Below the pieces are notes generated by a model. The model worked only from the letters and a program-made list of their open reading frames with translations, searched no databases and was not told the origin of the DNA. From contig NZ_CAMFHL010000026.1 in NCBI RefSeq assembly GCF_945952095.1, forward strand, positions 1 to 48,519: a DNA stretch of 48,519 bases. The letters are read 5' to 3'. Below are positions 9,315-17,640 of this stretch, in pieces. Origin of the DNA: an uncultured Arsenicibacter sp. (GTDB taxonomy: Bacteria; Bacteroidota; Bacteroidia; Cytophagales; Spirosomataceae). The number at the start of each line of letters is the position of its first letter. The first letter of the stretch is position 1. The translations under genes and the position numbers were made by a program.

Positions 9315-9812
9315 ATGGAACCTCTAACCAACCCGACCCAACTGCCGCCTGCTCCGTTGCGGCCACAGTTTCTGACCATATTGTGCATCCTGACGTTTGT
9401 CTCCTGCGCAATTGATCTCTACAATGGTATAACGACAATTGCGTCTGCAGATTTTGTCGCCTCAACAACACAGGAGGTGATGGGAGAAGCGGCCGATAAG
9501 ATTAAAGACAATGGCGGCGCTAACTTCATTGAAAAGATTATGAGCAGCGTTTCAGCCGGCATGACAGCCGAAAACATCCGCAAACTGGGAATCTCAAAAC
9601 TGATTTATGCCGCACTGACCCTGTTGGGCGCGTGGCTGATGTTCAGCCTGCGGAAACAAGGGTTCTATGTGTACGTAGCTGGGGTTGTACTGGGGTTTCT
9701 GATTCCCATTATCTGGGTCGGCGGAATTATAGGAATTGGCTCTTCGGGCGGCGTATTTTTCAGCGTTATTTTCACCATTCTGTACGGACTAAATCTGAAA
9801 TATTTACGGTAA
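9315..9812 (+). CDS. Small multi-pass membrane protein of unknown function
   Basis: 165 residues with no recognised domain. A proline-rich cytoplasmic N-terminus (TNPTQLPPAPLRPQ) precedes a TM helix (about 18-40). A soluble stretch of about 55 residues rich in A, E and K follows, then three closely spaced TM helices (about 97-165) containing two glycine-rich turns (WVGGIIGIGSSGG). Similar small proteins occur in Bacteroidota genomes without assigned function. It is monocistronic, with its own -7 box and a terminator directly after the stop. Confidence 0.75.
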   Translation: MEPLTNPTQLPPAPLRPQFLTILCILTFVSCAIDLYNGITTIASADFVASTTQEVMGEAADKIKDNGGANFIEKIMSSVSAGMTAENIRKLGISKLIYAALTLLGAWLMFSLRKQGFYVYVAGVVLGFLIPIIWVGGIIGIGSSGGVFFSVIFTILYGLNLKYLR

Positions 9813-9825
9813 ACTGCTGAATATG

Positions 9826-9853
9826 AGCCTGACTGATGAGGTCAGGCTTTTTC
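9826..9853 (+). terminator. Intrinsic terminator after the small membrane protein
   Basis: Stem AGCCTGAC/GTCAGGCT with a 7-nt loop followed by a T-run, 14 nt past the stop codon. Confidence 0.88.
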
Positions 9854-9864
9854 TTGTAAAAAAT

Positions 9865-9908
9865 AACTAAACATTTAGTTTTAAAACTAAGTTATTAGTC
9901 TAACTTTA
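9865..9908 (+). promoter_or_regulatory. Operator/promoter of the blaI-M56 operon: four half-sites at 10-bp spacing
   Basis: Half-sites AACTAA (9865), TTAGTT (9875), AACTAA (9885) and TTAGT (9895) alternate in orientation at exact 10-bp steps. The middle pair forms a perfect 16-bp palindrome at 9875-9890. A -7-like box TAACTTTA lies at 9901-9908 and the central half-sites fall where the -33 element is expected. The next gene encodes a BlaI/MecI repressor. The likely reading is an autoregulatory operator that blocks the promoter; this is inference from position and symmetry. Confidence 0.72.
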
Positions 9909-9931
9909 CATCAGAATTCAAACAAGGAATC

Positions 9932-10303
9932 ATGCAAGTACGCGAACTGACAAAAGCTGAAGAAGAAATCATGCGCGTTTTATGGCGGTTAGAACGGGGC
10001 TTCGTAAAGGATGTCCTGAACGAACTGCCTGATCCTAAGCCTGCTTATAATACGGTATCGACGATTATCAGGATACTGGAAAAGAAGGAGCTGGTCGGCT
10101 ATACGGCCTATGGTAAAACGCATGAGTACTTTCCGCTAATCACGGAAGAGCAATACCGTCGTTTCCAGACGGAACAACTGATGGCAAATTACTTCGATAA
10201 TTCGCTGAAGAAGCTGGTATCGTTTTTCGTGAAGGAAAAAGATGTCAGTTTAGGCGAAGCTGATGAAATCATTAAACTCCTGAACCAGACAAAAGAGCCA
10301 TGA
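9932..10303 (+). CDS. BlaI/MecI/CopY-family transcriptional repressor
   Basis: Winged-helix dimeric repressor of 123 residues. The N-terminal half has the family pattern TKAEEEIMRVLWRL, KDVLNEL, and the recognition helix region AYNTVSTIIRILEKKELVG. The C-terminal half is the dimerisation helix pair. In this family the partner M56 membrane peptidase relieves repression after a signal. Here the gene overlaps the peptidase start by 4 nt (ATGA) and is preceded by a multi-half-site palindrome. It probably regulates its own operon; a beta-lactamase role is not implied, as no beta-lactamase gene lies nearby. Confidence 0.95.
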   Translation: MQVRELTKAEEEIMRVLWRLERGFVKDVLNELPDPKPAYNTVSTIIRILEKKELVGYTAYGKTHEYFPLITEEQYRRFQTEQLMANYFDNSLKKLVSFFVKEKDVSLGEADEIIKLLNQTKEP

Positions 10304-12135
10304 CCATCTTCGAATATATTCTGAGGGCTAACCTCTTCCTGATTTTGTTCTATGCCTGCTACTGGCTTTTCCTGCGCCGGCATACGTTTTTCGGCCTGAA
10401 CCGTGCGTATCTGATCGGTTCGGCGCTGGCGTCGTTTGCCCTGCCGCTGATTGAACTACCGCAGGAAACGGTGCAGACCGTAACCTTACCGATGGCAGTC
10501 GCAACACTACCGGCCATTATTATTCAGCCGGAATCGACTGGGCCGGACTGGGAACTGATTGGCTGGGTGGCATACGGGATGCTGGCTTTATGGATGCTGG
10601 GGCGACTGGAGGCGCGCACCATGAGCCTGCTGCAGTTTATCCGCCGCTCCGATCAGCAGCCGATGGATGATTATACGCTGGTGTGGCCCCGTGACCCCAA
10701 GACGCCGACGTTTTCGTTTTTCCGGTATCTGGTTATGAACCCGTCCGATGCGCAGGCGGAACCGGTACATCGTCACGAACTGGTGCATATCCGGCAGTGG
10801 CATAGTATTGATGTCGTCTTTTTTGAAGTTCTACAGGCTATATTCTGGTTTAACCCGATTGTCTGGTGTTACAAGCAGTCGATCCGGCAGGTACATGAGT
10901 TTCTGGCCGATAAGGAAGCCGCCAATGAGCAATACGCCGCCTATCTGGTCGAATATGCCTTTGGTGTTAAGCCAGACGGACTGACCAACAGCTTTTTCAA
11001 TAAATCACAACTTAAAGCAAGAATTACGATGCTACGGAAAAGATCCACAAGCCGCTGGGCATTGGGTAAATACCTGGTAATTCTGCCGCTCGCTATGGGC
11101 TTACTGGCCATGACAACGGCAAAGGATCAGCTGAACGCCCTTGTCGGACAACAGGTAACAAAACAAGGCCCCGTGTTGGGGCAGGTAAAAAACCAGCAGG
11201 GCCGCGCACTGGCCAACGTGAGCGTGATTCTGAAAGGAACAACGACCGGCACCACGACTGATGGTGAAGGCATGTTTGAACTGAAAAACGTACCGGATAA
11301 CGGCGTGCTGGTGTTCAGCTACGTTGGCCTGGGGACGACCGAGGTAGAGGTTAAAAGCCGTAAACTGATCAATATTCAACTGGCCCCGTCACGGCAAAAG
11401 CTGGACGAAGTCGTGGTGGTTGGCTATGCTACGAAACCGGCTGCAACGACTACTGCTGCCACGTCACCGGCAACAATGACAAAAAATAACGAGGTCTTTA
11501 CGGTTGTCGAAGAAGCACCGACCTTCCCTGGCGGAACCGGTGCCTTGGGACAGTACCTTGCTAAAAACATACGTTACCCCGCTGAAGCGCACAACAGAGG
11601 TGTTCAGGGTGAAGTACAGATTCGCTTCATTGTGTCGGAAACGGGCGCTGTACGTCAGCCACAAGTTATACGGGGCATCGGCAGCGGCTGCGATGAAGAG
11701 GCCCTGCGGGTTGTATTAGGCATGCCACGCTGGAATCCCGGTAAGCAGCATGGGAATCCGGTTGACGTAGAGTATGTCATACCGATCAAATTTTTGCTGG
11801 AGGGAGAAGGCCGTAAGGTTACCGGTAAAGACACAACTGGCTGGAATCCGATGGGAAATGAACGGAAAGTGATCCTTGAAGGAACAGGGCACTTCGCTGG
11901 TAGTCAACAGCCAACAATTCAGTTAAGAGGAGTTAGCCCGCTTGGGAAGCAGCCACTTTATCTGGTGGATGGTGTAGCGATTGACGACATTGACATGAAG
12001 AAGCTGGATCCGAATACGATTGAGAGCATCAGTGTATTGAAAGGCGTGTCAGCAACAGCTGTCTATGGTGAAAGAGCTGTTGATGGCGCAATCATCATAA
12101 AAACTAAAAACGCCGGCTTCGGAATAAAGAAATAA
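10300..12135 (+). CDS. BlaR1-like M56 membrane peptidase fused to carboxypeptidase-regulatory, TonB-C and TonB-plug domains
   Basis: Membrane sensor/peptidase of 611 residues. The N-terminus has TM helices and the M56 zinc motif HELVH at 159-163. The conserved post-peptidase segment (SQLKARITMLRK) and a final TM follow at about 230-270. The exported half contains a carboxypeptidase-D-like regulatory domain (about 285-365: GQVKNQQGRALANVSVILKG) ending in DEVVVVGY. Next come a TonB C-terminal domain (about 400-505: FPGGTGALGQYL to VEYVIPIKFLL) and a TonB-receptor plug-like domain (about 530-611: LYLVDGVAIDD, ISVLKGVSATAVYGE). There is no penicillin-binding sensor domain as in staphylococcal BlaR1. 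Translation is coupled to the repressor by ATGA overlap. Confidence 0.9.
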   Translation: MTIFEYILRANLFLILFYACYWLFLRRHTFFGLNRAYLIGSALASFALPLIELPQETVQTVTLPMAVATLPAIIIQPESTGPDWELIGWVAYGMLALWMLGRLEARTMSLLQFIRRSDQQPMDDYTLVWPRDPKTPTFSFFRYLVMNPSDAQAEPVHRHELVHIRQWHSIDVVFFEVLQAIFWFNPIVWCYKQSIRQVHEFLADKEAANEQYAAYLVEYAFGVKPDGLTNSFFNKSQLKARITMLRKRSTSRWALGKYLVILPLAMGLLAMTTAKDQLNALVGQQVTKQGPVLGQVKNQQGRALANVSVILKGTTTGTTTDGEGMFELKNVPDNGVLVFSYVGLGTTEVEVKSRKLINIQLAPSRQKLDEVVVVGYATKPAATTTAATSPATMTKNNEVFTVVEEAPTFPGGTGALGQYLAKNIRYPAEAHNRGVQGEVQIRFIVSETGAVRQPQVIRGIGSGCDEEALRVVLGMPRWNPGKQHGNPVDVEYVIPIKFLLEGEGRKVTGKDTTGWNPMGNERKVILEGTGHFAGSQQPTIQLRGVSPLGKQPLYLVDGVAIDDIDMKKLDPNTIESISVLKGVSATAVYGERAVDGAIIIKTKNAGFGIKK

Positions 12136-12169
12136 AACTAATTCCTTACCCTTAAATCATCCATTGACC

Positions 12170-13060
12170 ATGAAAAAAAACAATCCGCAGGTTGACCCGA
12201 ACATTGTGCCGGGCTACGAATTAACGAACGCGTTTTTGTCGCCGTCGCAGCTGAAAGAGCGGCTCCGGATGCTGACTACAGCACCAACGCAGAAACGAGC
12301 CATGTGGCGGTATGCACTGATTGTGCCGGTTGTTGCCCTGCCGATGCTCTATCTGGCGGCCTGTGACCGGAAGGAGAAAGATCTGGTAGGCTCGGGCCGT
12401 AAAGCGGTCGTGGAAACACCGGCCAATGAACCGGCAATTATAAAAGGGAAGGTTGTGGGGCCGGATGGCAAACCATTACCGGGTGCTATGATTGAACTGG
12501 TTGGCTTGCAAAGCGGTACATCAACCGATGCGGATGGCAACTTTGTATTCCGGTTACCGAAGCGTCAGGTCAAATCGCAGCTGGAAGTATCGTTTCAGGG
12601 ATTTCCGTCGCGGCGCATAACGGTTCAGCGATCGGGTATGTTCATTATCTCACTGGGCAATGATGCGGCTGTGGTTGAAGAAAGCCTTCCGGTTACAGAT
12701 AAGACAGAGCAGAAAGGTACATTGACTGTTATTGAAACACGGAAAGATGTCTTTACGGTTGTAGAGCATCAGCCCGAGTTTGTTGGTGGTATGAAGGCAT
12801 TGTCTGCATACGTAAATGATAACCTGAACTACCCCGAGGCAGCCAAACGCGCAGGCGTTGAGGGTAAGGTCTTCCTGAGTTTTGTGGTCGATAAGGAGGG
12901 CGGCATTCATGACGTTAACGTACTGAAAGGGCTTGGCTTTGGATGTGATGAAGCGGCGATACGCTTAGTTTCCAGGATGCCTGCATGGAAGCCTGGCAGG
13001 CAGGATGGTAAATCGGTCGCTGTGAGATATAACATTCCGATTCAGTTTACACTGAAGTAA
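12170..13060 (+). CDS. Peptidase-less paralogue of the M56 protein tail: TM, carboxypeptidase-regulatory and TonB-C domains
   Basis: 296 residues from the ATG at 12170 (a TTG at 12164 is less likely). The first 65 residues align with the post-peptidase part of the upstream M56 protein: NAFLSPSQLKERLRML here, NSFFNKSQLKARITML there. One TM helix (47-64) follows, ending in LAAC with Cys65. A carboxypeptidase-regulatory domain lies at about 92-165 and a TonB C-terminal domain at about 200-296 (VFTVVEHQPEFVGG, again matching its neighbour). No peptidase domain is present. It probably arose by duplication of the C-terminal half of the upstream gene. Whether Cys65 is lipidated despite the long N-terminal extension is unclear. 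Confidence 0.85.
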   Translation: MKKNNPQVDPNIVPGYELTNAFLSPSQLKERLRMLTTAPTQKRAMWRYALIVPVVALPMLYLAACDRKEKDLVGSGRKAVVETPANEPAIIKGKVVGPDGKPLPGAMIELVGLQSGTSTDADGNFVFRLPKRQVKSQLEVSFQGFPSRRITVQRSGMFIISLGNDAAVVEESLPVTDKTEQKGTLTVIETRKDVFTVVEHQPEFVGGMKALSAYVNDNLNYPEAAKRAGVEGKVFLSFVVDKEGGIHDVNVLKGLGFGCDEAAIRLVSRMPAWKPGRQDGKSVAVRYNIPIQFTLK

Positions 13061-13070
13061 ACAACATAAA

Positions 13071-13102
13071 AAAACGGCACTCATCATCGGAGTGCCGTTT
13101 TT
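13071..13102. terminator. Bidirectional terminator between convergent genes
   Basis: Stem ACGGCACTC/GAGTGCCGT with a 7-nt loop, A-run before and T-run after, between the TonB-C gene and the M4 protease gene. Confidence 0.9.
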
Positions 13103-13106
13103 GTTG

Positions 13107-16100
13107 TTAGTCTTTCATCAGTTTTCGTATGACGTTCCCCTTGGGCGTTTCGACCGTCAGGATATAAACTCCGGACGGCAGCGTGGCCATAGATAAATGC
13201 GCTGTGGTGCTGCGGGTAGCGGGCTTTTCATGGCGCAATACACTGCCGGAAAGGCTCGTAAGTGTCACTTGCTCAATCGTATGACCGGCGGGCACCTCCA
13301 CCCATACATCGGATTTCGACGGATTTGGATAAAGCTTAACGGCTTCCTGCCAGGTTGGCTCCAGGCCGAGAATGGTCATGACCGTGAACGAGCGCTCAAC
13401 CGGTGTGGCAGCATAGAATTCACCGTTGCCTTCCTGATAAGCGCGGACTGTAACCGTACCCGGACCGGTAACCGATACCTTATTGCCTGTGATCTCGGCG
13501 GGGCCTGAAACAATGGCAAAGCTCACGGGAAGTCCCGACGAGGCAGTAGCTGCCAGCGTAAAGGCCGGATCGCTGGCATAGCGGTTGGACAGGGTATTAA
13601 AGGTAATCGACTGATTGGTCCGCGTAGGAATTGTCCGCGTAGCCTGCGTGTACCAGACCGGCCATTTGGCATTATTATACAGGTTCAGCAGCGAACCGCT
13701 TGGGGTGATTTTGTCTGCCGCCAGGTTGATGCCACCCACATCGCCACGGTCATTCGGACCAAGTACGTTAAACACGAGACGGTTGTCGAGCCGCGAATAG
13801 CTCGGGAAACCCAGCGTGTTGTTTTCGTAAATCAGTTTTAAACTGCCTTTGTTAAGGTCGGCGGCCAGCACATAATACTGCTCCGAAGAACCATCTGAGT
13901 AGAAGTAGTCGAAGGACACAATGTCGGGTGAGTTTTTCGAGTACGACGGATTCCCGACGCTTTCGCCTTCTTCCAGATCATTGAACAGTTTCTCAACGGC
14001 GCCATCACCGAAATCGTTTTTCGCGCCGTCCCAGGCACGCAGGAAACCTACATCCCAGTAATCAATCGGCTGGCCGTCGGCGCTGTTAAGGGCATTGTAG
14101 CCGTCATAGATGATATACTCGCCGGCATGGTCCCATTCAAACGAATCGGCATACCGCACCGCTCCCGTTGCCACCCCTTCGGAGTAGGTCGGATTATAGA
14201 GCTTAAACTGTTTCCACTGCTTTTTAGTAAAGCTGTAGACCCAGATCGAGGCATCCTGTTCGTCGCTGAGGGCAGCCAGTTTGGTGCCATCGCGGGAGAT
14301 CGCTACGTTGCTCCAGCGGGGTTCGTTCTGGATCATGCTTTCGGTCGGCGTACCGGTCAGGCTAACGGCCCGTATCCGTTTATCGGCCGACACAAAGTAG
14401 GCAAACTGCCCGTTGTCGGTAACGCTCGGGCGGTGCCGGAGGCCTTGCGCGGTTTTGAGGTCAAACTTAGAGCCGCTTGTGACCACCGTCGTGGAATACA
14501 GCTTGCTGTCGCTGCCGTAGAGCAGCAGCAGATCCTGACCTTGTGCTACAGGCGCATCCGGTTTGGTCGTTGGCGTCGTTGTGGTACTTTCCACAATCCC
14601 GACGGCATCAAACGCCGCTTTGGCGGCCGTAACCTCGGCGCCGGTTGCACCATACAGGTCGCCGGTCGCTTTGATGACCGCCAGCCGCAGGTCAAGGAAC
14701 TTAGAGGTCCGGGTCAGGTACGTTGTCAGGGCGCGGTAATACACCTTTTCCGCCTTGTCGCGGCCGACGCTGTTGTTGGTCGCAAAGAGGTAAAACGCGT
14801 AGTTCGGAATGCCGCTGTTGACGTGTACGCCTCCGTTGTCGCCGTCTTCCGTGACGGGCAGTGATTCATACTGACCCATCGTTTTCGGCTGATAGCCCCG
14901 CGTACCTTTTCCGCCCTGATTCGGGTTCGACATGCTCCGGAGCGCGCCCGATTTGAAGTAGGCCGTCTGCACCACATCCTCACCAATCGTCCAGTCGTCG
15001 CGGTCGATCATCACCCCGAAAATATCGGCAAATGACTCGTTCAACGCCCCCGACTGGCTTTTGTATTCCAGATTGGCCGTGTTTTCGATCACACCGTGGG
15101 TCATTTCGTGGCCGGCTACATCCAGCCCGCCCGCCAGCGGTTTAAACCCGAGCTGCCCGTTGCCATAGCCCATGAATGCACCGTTCCAGTATGCATTGTC
15201 AAGGCCCTTACCGTCGTCGTCGGCCAGGTTAATGACCGAAATAATGGTGCCGCCTTTGCCGTTAAGTGAGTTGCGGTTAAAGGTTTTCTGGTAGTAATCA
15301 AAGGCAATGCCTGAGTTGTAATGCGCTGATACAGCCGTCGGGGTCCAGTTTGTATTGTTGGCGGACGTAAGCTGGTACATCTTGGTATTATCGCCGAAAG
15401 TATTCTGGGCGTCAATGGTCCAGAGCGCACCCACCGGGCTGTCGGGCAGTTTCGAGGTCTGTCCGTTATACATGCTCCGGGTCGCATCGATCATGTAGTA
15501 TTTAGTACCCTGCAAAAAAGTCTGCAACGTGCGGGTGGTGCCGTTCAGATCTTTGGCTGTTGCCTTGACCGGCCCGTCGACGCCGCACGTGTGGTTATAC
15601 TTCTCGATTACAGCACCGGTCTGAGCGTCAATCAGGTACTGCCAGCGTTCGAGCAGGTTGGGCCGTACAGTGACGGAATACGCCAGTACCGCGCCACCAT
15701 CCAGCGGATACAGCATCAGTTCTCCTTCCGATGGCTTCAGTTTCAGGAAATTATCGCCGAACGACCGTACCAGCGAGTGCTTCCGGACATCCCGCAGGGC
15801 GAAATCACCGGCCTGTACCGCCGTAAGCTCCGGCTTAGTAGCCGTACCAGCCGGAATGGTCTGATAGCGGCCGTTGACCAGCTCAACAGTCTGGTCGGAC
15901 AGGTGCGCAACCAGCTCACCGCCGTATACCGGAATCCCCTGAAAGGTCTGGGTTAGCCGGACGTGGGTTTGGCCCAGTTCATCCGTAAGTGTTTGTTTGA
16001 GGGTAAAACTTTCTTCCGCGCGGTTGATCCTCAGCAAGCCCTTAACCTGATTCAGGAACTGGAACGTAGTGGCTTGCGCAGCGGCGGGAGTAAGCGCCCG

Positions 16101-16454
16101 CCGGCCGGCTCCGTTCGTGGAGGCTTTAACCGCGTTGCGGTTTTCGATGTAAACAGGCAGCCCCGTGGCTGAGTCGCGTACCACCCGCAGGCGCAGTGGC
16201 TGCACCGACATCGGGCTGGTGCCTGTAGCCGCCAGCGTTTGCCGGCCGGGGCGCTGCTGCGGTACCGGAACCTGACCGGCATGCAGGATTTCGGCCAGCC
16301 CGGGTTGGGCAGGCCTAGCTTTCCGCTTCGAATCAAAGCCTTTGCCCGGCGTTTGTCCGTAAAGGGGTTGTATGCCCGCCGTCAGCAGCGCGGCCAGGAA
16401 CCAGGAAGCCGTAAACCGGAGGGAGGAGTGCTGGTTTGTAGACAGTATTTTCAT
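13107..16454 (-). CDS. Secreted M4 (thermolysin-family) metalloprotease with T9SS sorting domain
   Basis: Large extracellular zinc protease of 1115 residues. Signal peptide about 1-34 (ending PLYGQ), FTP/PepSY-type propeptide about 75-290, and M4 catalytic domain about 300-625. Zinc ligands and catalytic glutamate lie in HEMTH at 449-453, with the third ligand E473 in NESFAD. The active-site histidine region VHVNSGIPNYAFYLFAT follows. Residues about 640-960 show repeated WD40/TolB-like strands (for example RHRPSVTDNGQFAYFV). An Ig-like segment spans about 965-1040, and a type A T9SS C-terminal domain (LYPNPSKSDVWVEVP, LPSGVYILTVET, KLMKD) closes the protein. It lies 12 nt after the small gene that may encode its inhibitor. 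Confidence 0.95.
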   Translation of the reverse strand: MKILSTNQHSSLRFTASWFLAALLTAGIQPLYGQTPGKGFDSKRKARPAQPGLAEILHAGQVPVPQQRPGRQTLAATGTSPMSVQPLRLRVVRDSATGLPVYIENRNAVKASTNGAGRRALTPAAAQATTFQFLNQVKGLLRINRAEESFTLKQTLTDELGQTHVRLTQTFQGIPVYGGELVAHLSDQTVELVNGRYQTIPAGTATKPELTAVQAGDFALRDVRKHSLVRSFGDNFLKLKPSEGELMLYPLDGGAVLAYSVTVRPNLLERWQYLIDAQTGAVIEKYNHTCGVDGPVKATAKDLNGTTRTLQTFLQGTKYYMIDATRSMYNGQTSKLPDSPVGALWTIDAQNTFGDNTKMYQLTSANNTNWTPTAVSAHYNSGIAFDYYQKTFNRNSLNGKGGTIISVINLADDDGKGLDNAYWNGAFMGYGNGQLGFKPLAGGLDVAGHEMTHGVIENTANLEYKSQSGALNESFADIFGVMIDRDDWTIGEDVVQTAYFKSGALRSMSNPNQGGKGTRGYQPKTMGQYESLPVTEDGDNGGVHVNSGIPNYAFYLFATNNSVGRDKAEKVYYRALTTYLTRTSKFLDLRLAVIKATGDLYGATGAEVTAAKAAFDAVGIVESTTTTPTTKPDAPVAQGQDLLLLYGSDSKLYSTTVVTSGSKFDLKTAQGLRHRPSVTDNGQFAYFVSADKRIRAVSLTGTPTESMIQNEPRWSNVAISRDGTKLAALSDEQDASIWVYSFTKKQWKQFKLYNPTYSEGVATGAVRYADSFEWDHAGEYIIYDGYNALNSADGQPIDYWDVGFLRAWDGAKNDFGDGAVEKLFNDLEEGESVGNPSYSKNSPDIVSFDYFYSDGSSEQYYVLAADLNKGSLKLIYENNTLGFPSYSRLDNRLVFNVLGPNDRGDVGGINLAADKITPSGSLLNLYNNAKWPVWYTQATRTIPTRTNQSITFNTLSNRYASDPAFTLAATASSGLPVSFAIVSGPAEITGNKVSVTGPGTVTVRAYQEGNGEFYAATPVERSFTVMTILGLEPTWQEAVKLYPNPSKSDVWVEVPAGHTIEQVTLTSLSGSVLRHEKPATRSTTAHLSMATLPSGVYILTVETPKGNVIRKLMKD

Positions 16455-16466
16455 CAGTTGTTGTTG

Positions 16467-16916
16467 TTATTTCTTCCGCATCATGGCCATAAACGAATCG
16501 TAGAATTTCGGATAGCTGACCGGTGGTTTCTGTTGTGCATCGCCCCAGACGACGCTGAACTCCTGTTTGCCTTTTTTCCACCGGACAGACTTATAGAGAT
16601 TACCCGGATGGTTAAATGAGGTCGTTTTGATCTGGCAGGCTATTTCCAGCGCCGAAAAGACACGGCTGGTGTTGGCGCGCGTCTGCACGCCGAGGAGTGT
16701 AAAGGCCGAATCGGTGCTGCCTTTGGTAAAGAGCTTACCGTCGTCGAGCAGGTAATAGCTGATGCTCCGCCCTGTGAAGCCGCCGCCGCTGCCCACAATG
16801 ATCTGGCGTCCCTTATACGTAGCCGGTGTCGCAGCCTTTTTGGTGGTTTGCGCCGAAACCGTGATGGCTACAAAGCAGAAAAGCGCAGCGAGTAGTTGTT
16901 TAGTCATCGTATTCAT
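16467..16916 (-). CDS. Small secreted protein resembling emfourin-type M4 protease inhibitors
   Basis: 149 residues with a signal peptide (LLAALFCFVAITVSAQ) and a mature part of about 125 residues. It starts with KGRQIIVGSGGGFTG, then strands SISYYLLDDGKLF, SVRWKKGKQEFSVVWGD, and a C-terminal helix YPKFYDSFMAMM. Emfourin, the protealysin inhibitor of Serratia, and its relatives begin with a similar GGF(A/T)G stretch, have comparable length, and are encoded beside M4 proteases. This gene ends 12 nt before the M4 protease start, on the same strand. The inhibitor role is inference from motif and context. It would differ from known members by being exported. Without that analogy it is an uncharacterised exported protein. 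Confidence 0.6.
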   Translation of the reverse strand: MNTMTKQLLAALFCFVAITVSAQTTKKAATPATYKGRQIIVGSGGGFTGRSISYYLLDDGKLFTKGSTDSAFTLLGVQTRANTSRVFSALEIACQIKTTSFNHPGNLYKSVRWKKGKQEFSVVWGDAQQKPPVSYPKFYDSFMAMMRKK

Positions 16917-16930
16917 GTAAAATGTTGAAA

Positions 16931-16964
16931 AAGAAAAAGGGAAACCGCCGAAACAGTTTCCCTC
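16931..16964 (-). terminator. Intrinsic terminator after the histidine phosphatase gene
   Basis: On the minus strand AGGGAAAC/GTTTCCCT pair around a 10-nt loop, followed by a T-rich tract (TTTTTCTTTTTC). It separates the phosphatase gene from the inhibitor-protease operon. Confidence 0.72.
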
Positions 16965-16988
16965 CGTTACTATCGCCTTGTCCGGCGC

Positions 16989-17492
16989 TCAGGGCGTTGG
17001 TTTACCGTACGTTTCTTCGTAAAGATGCACGCGCTTGCCGAAGAGCGTATGTCTGATCTGGATGAACAGTAAATTATCATAATCCAAATGCTCAATTTTA
17101 GTCATGGACGGTTTGGTGCCCAGCCCCTTTGCGATCTCCAGAATGGTATTGCTGTGGCCGACCACCAGTACGCTCCGGTCGTCCAATTTAGCTAAGCGGC
17201 TGATAATGGTACTGGTCGGGGCGGCCGGATATTGAGTGAACGGCAAGGCATTTAGCGAAGCGACTTTGGCCGCCGTCTGCTGTGTCCGGAGGTAGGGGGT
17301 GACAAAGATTGTGTCGAGGTGGATGCCTTCCAGGCGTTTGGCCAGGGCAAAGGCACGCTCATGCCCCGCTGCCGACAGGCTTGTTGTGTCTGAATCGTTG
17401 GCCCGCTCGCCGTGGCGGACAATGTAGATCGAAGCCGTCCGCGTACAGGCCGTGAAGCTGATTAAAAGTGCAAACAGAAGAATGTGTTTCAT
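16989..17492 (-). CDS. Histidine phosphatase-family lipoprotein (SixA/PGAM-like)
   Basis: 167 residues with a short lipoprotein signal (LLISFTAC, Cys16) and a histidine-phosphatase domain. The phospho-histidine motif YIVRHGER lies near 23-30, the second arginine region is PYLRTQQTAA, and the second catalytic histidine is in LVVGHSNTI near 113. The size suits the SixA/phosphoglycerate mutase-like branch, but the export signal suggests the substrate is outside the cytoplasm. It is transcribed alone, with hairpins on both sides. Specific substrate unknown. Confidence 0.88.
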   Translation of the reverse strand: MKHILLFALLISFTACTRTASIYIVRHGERANDSDTTSLSAAGHERAFALAKRLEGIHLDTIFVTPYLRTQQTAAKVASLNALPFTQYPAAPTSTIISRLAKLDDRSVLVVGHSNTILEIAKGLGTKPSMTKIEHLDYDNLLFIQIRHTLFGKRVHLYEETYGKPTP

Positions 17493-17520
17493 ATAAAGTG
17501 TCGTGTTTGTCGGGACTCAA

Positions 17521-17573
17521 TAAAAATAACCCATCAGCTGCCCGTTTGGTTGGTACATTTACTGATGGGTTAT
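17521..17573 (-). terminator. Hairpin terminator downstream of the M20 amidohydrolase
   Basis: ATAACCCATCAG pairs perfectly with CTGATGGGTTAT across a 24-nt loop, and the minus strand continues as TTATTTTTATTG, giving a U-rich tail. It lies about 90 nt beyond the M20 stop codon. Confidence 0.68.
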
Positions 17574-17640
17574 CGAATGCATGCATACGATGTTTAGCAG
17601 CAGGCATAGTTAGTATGCGGTGGCGGGGCTATGTGCCCTG

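Noticed and set aside
9932..12135. Beta-lactam resistance locus
   Set aside because: The BlaI/M56 pair lacks a penicillin-sensor domain and no beta-lactamase gene is adjacent; the pair is common in Bacteroidota for other signals.
14127..14864. 245-codon plus-strand open frame antisense to the M4 protease
   Set aside because: It is the mirror of a strongly supported coding region in GC-biased codons; no domain or start signal of its own.
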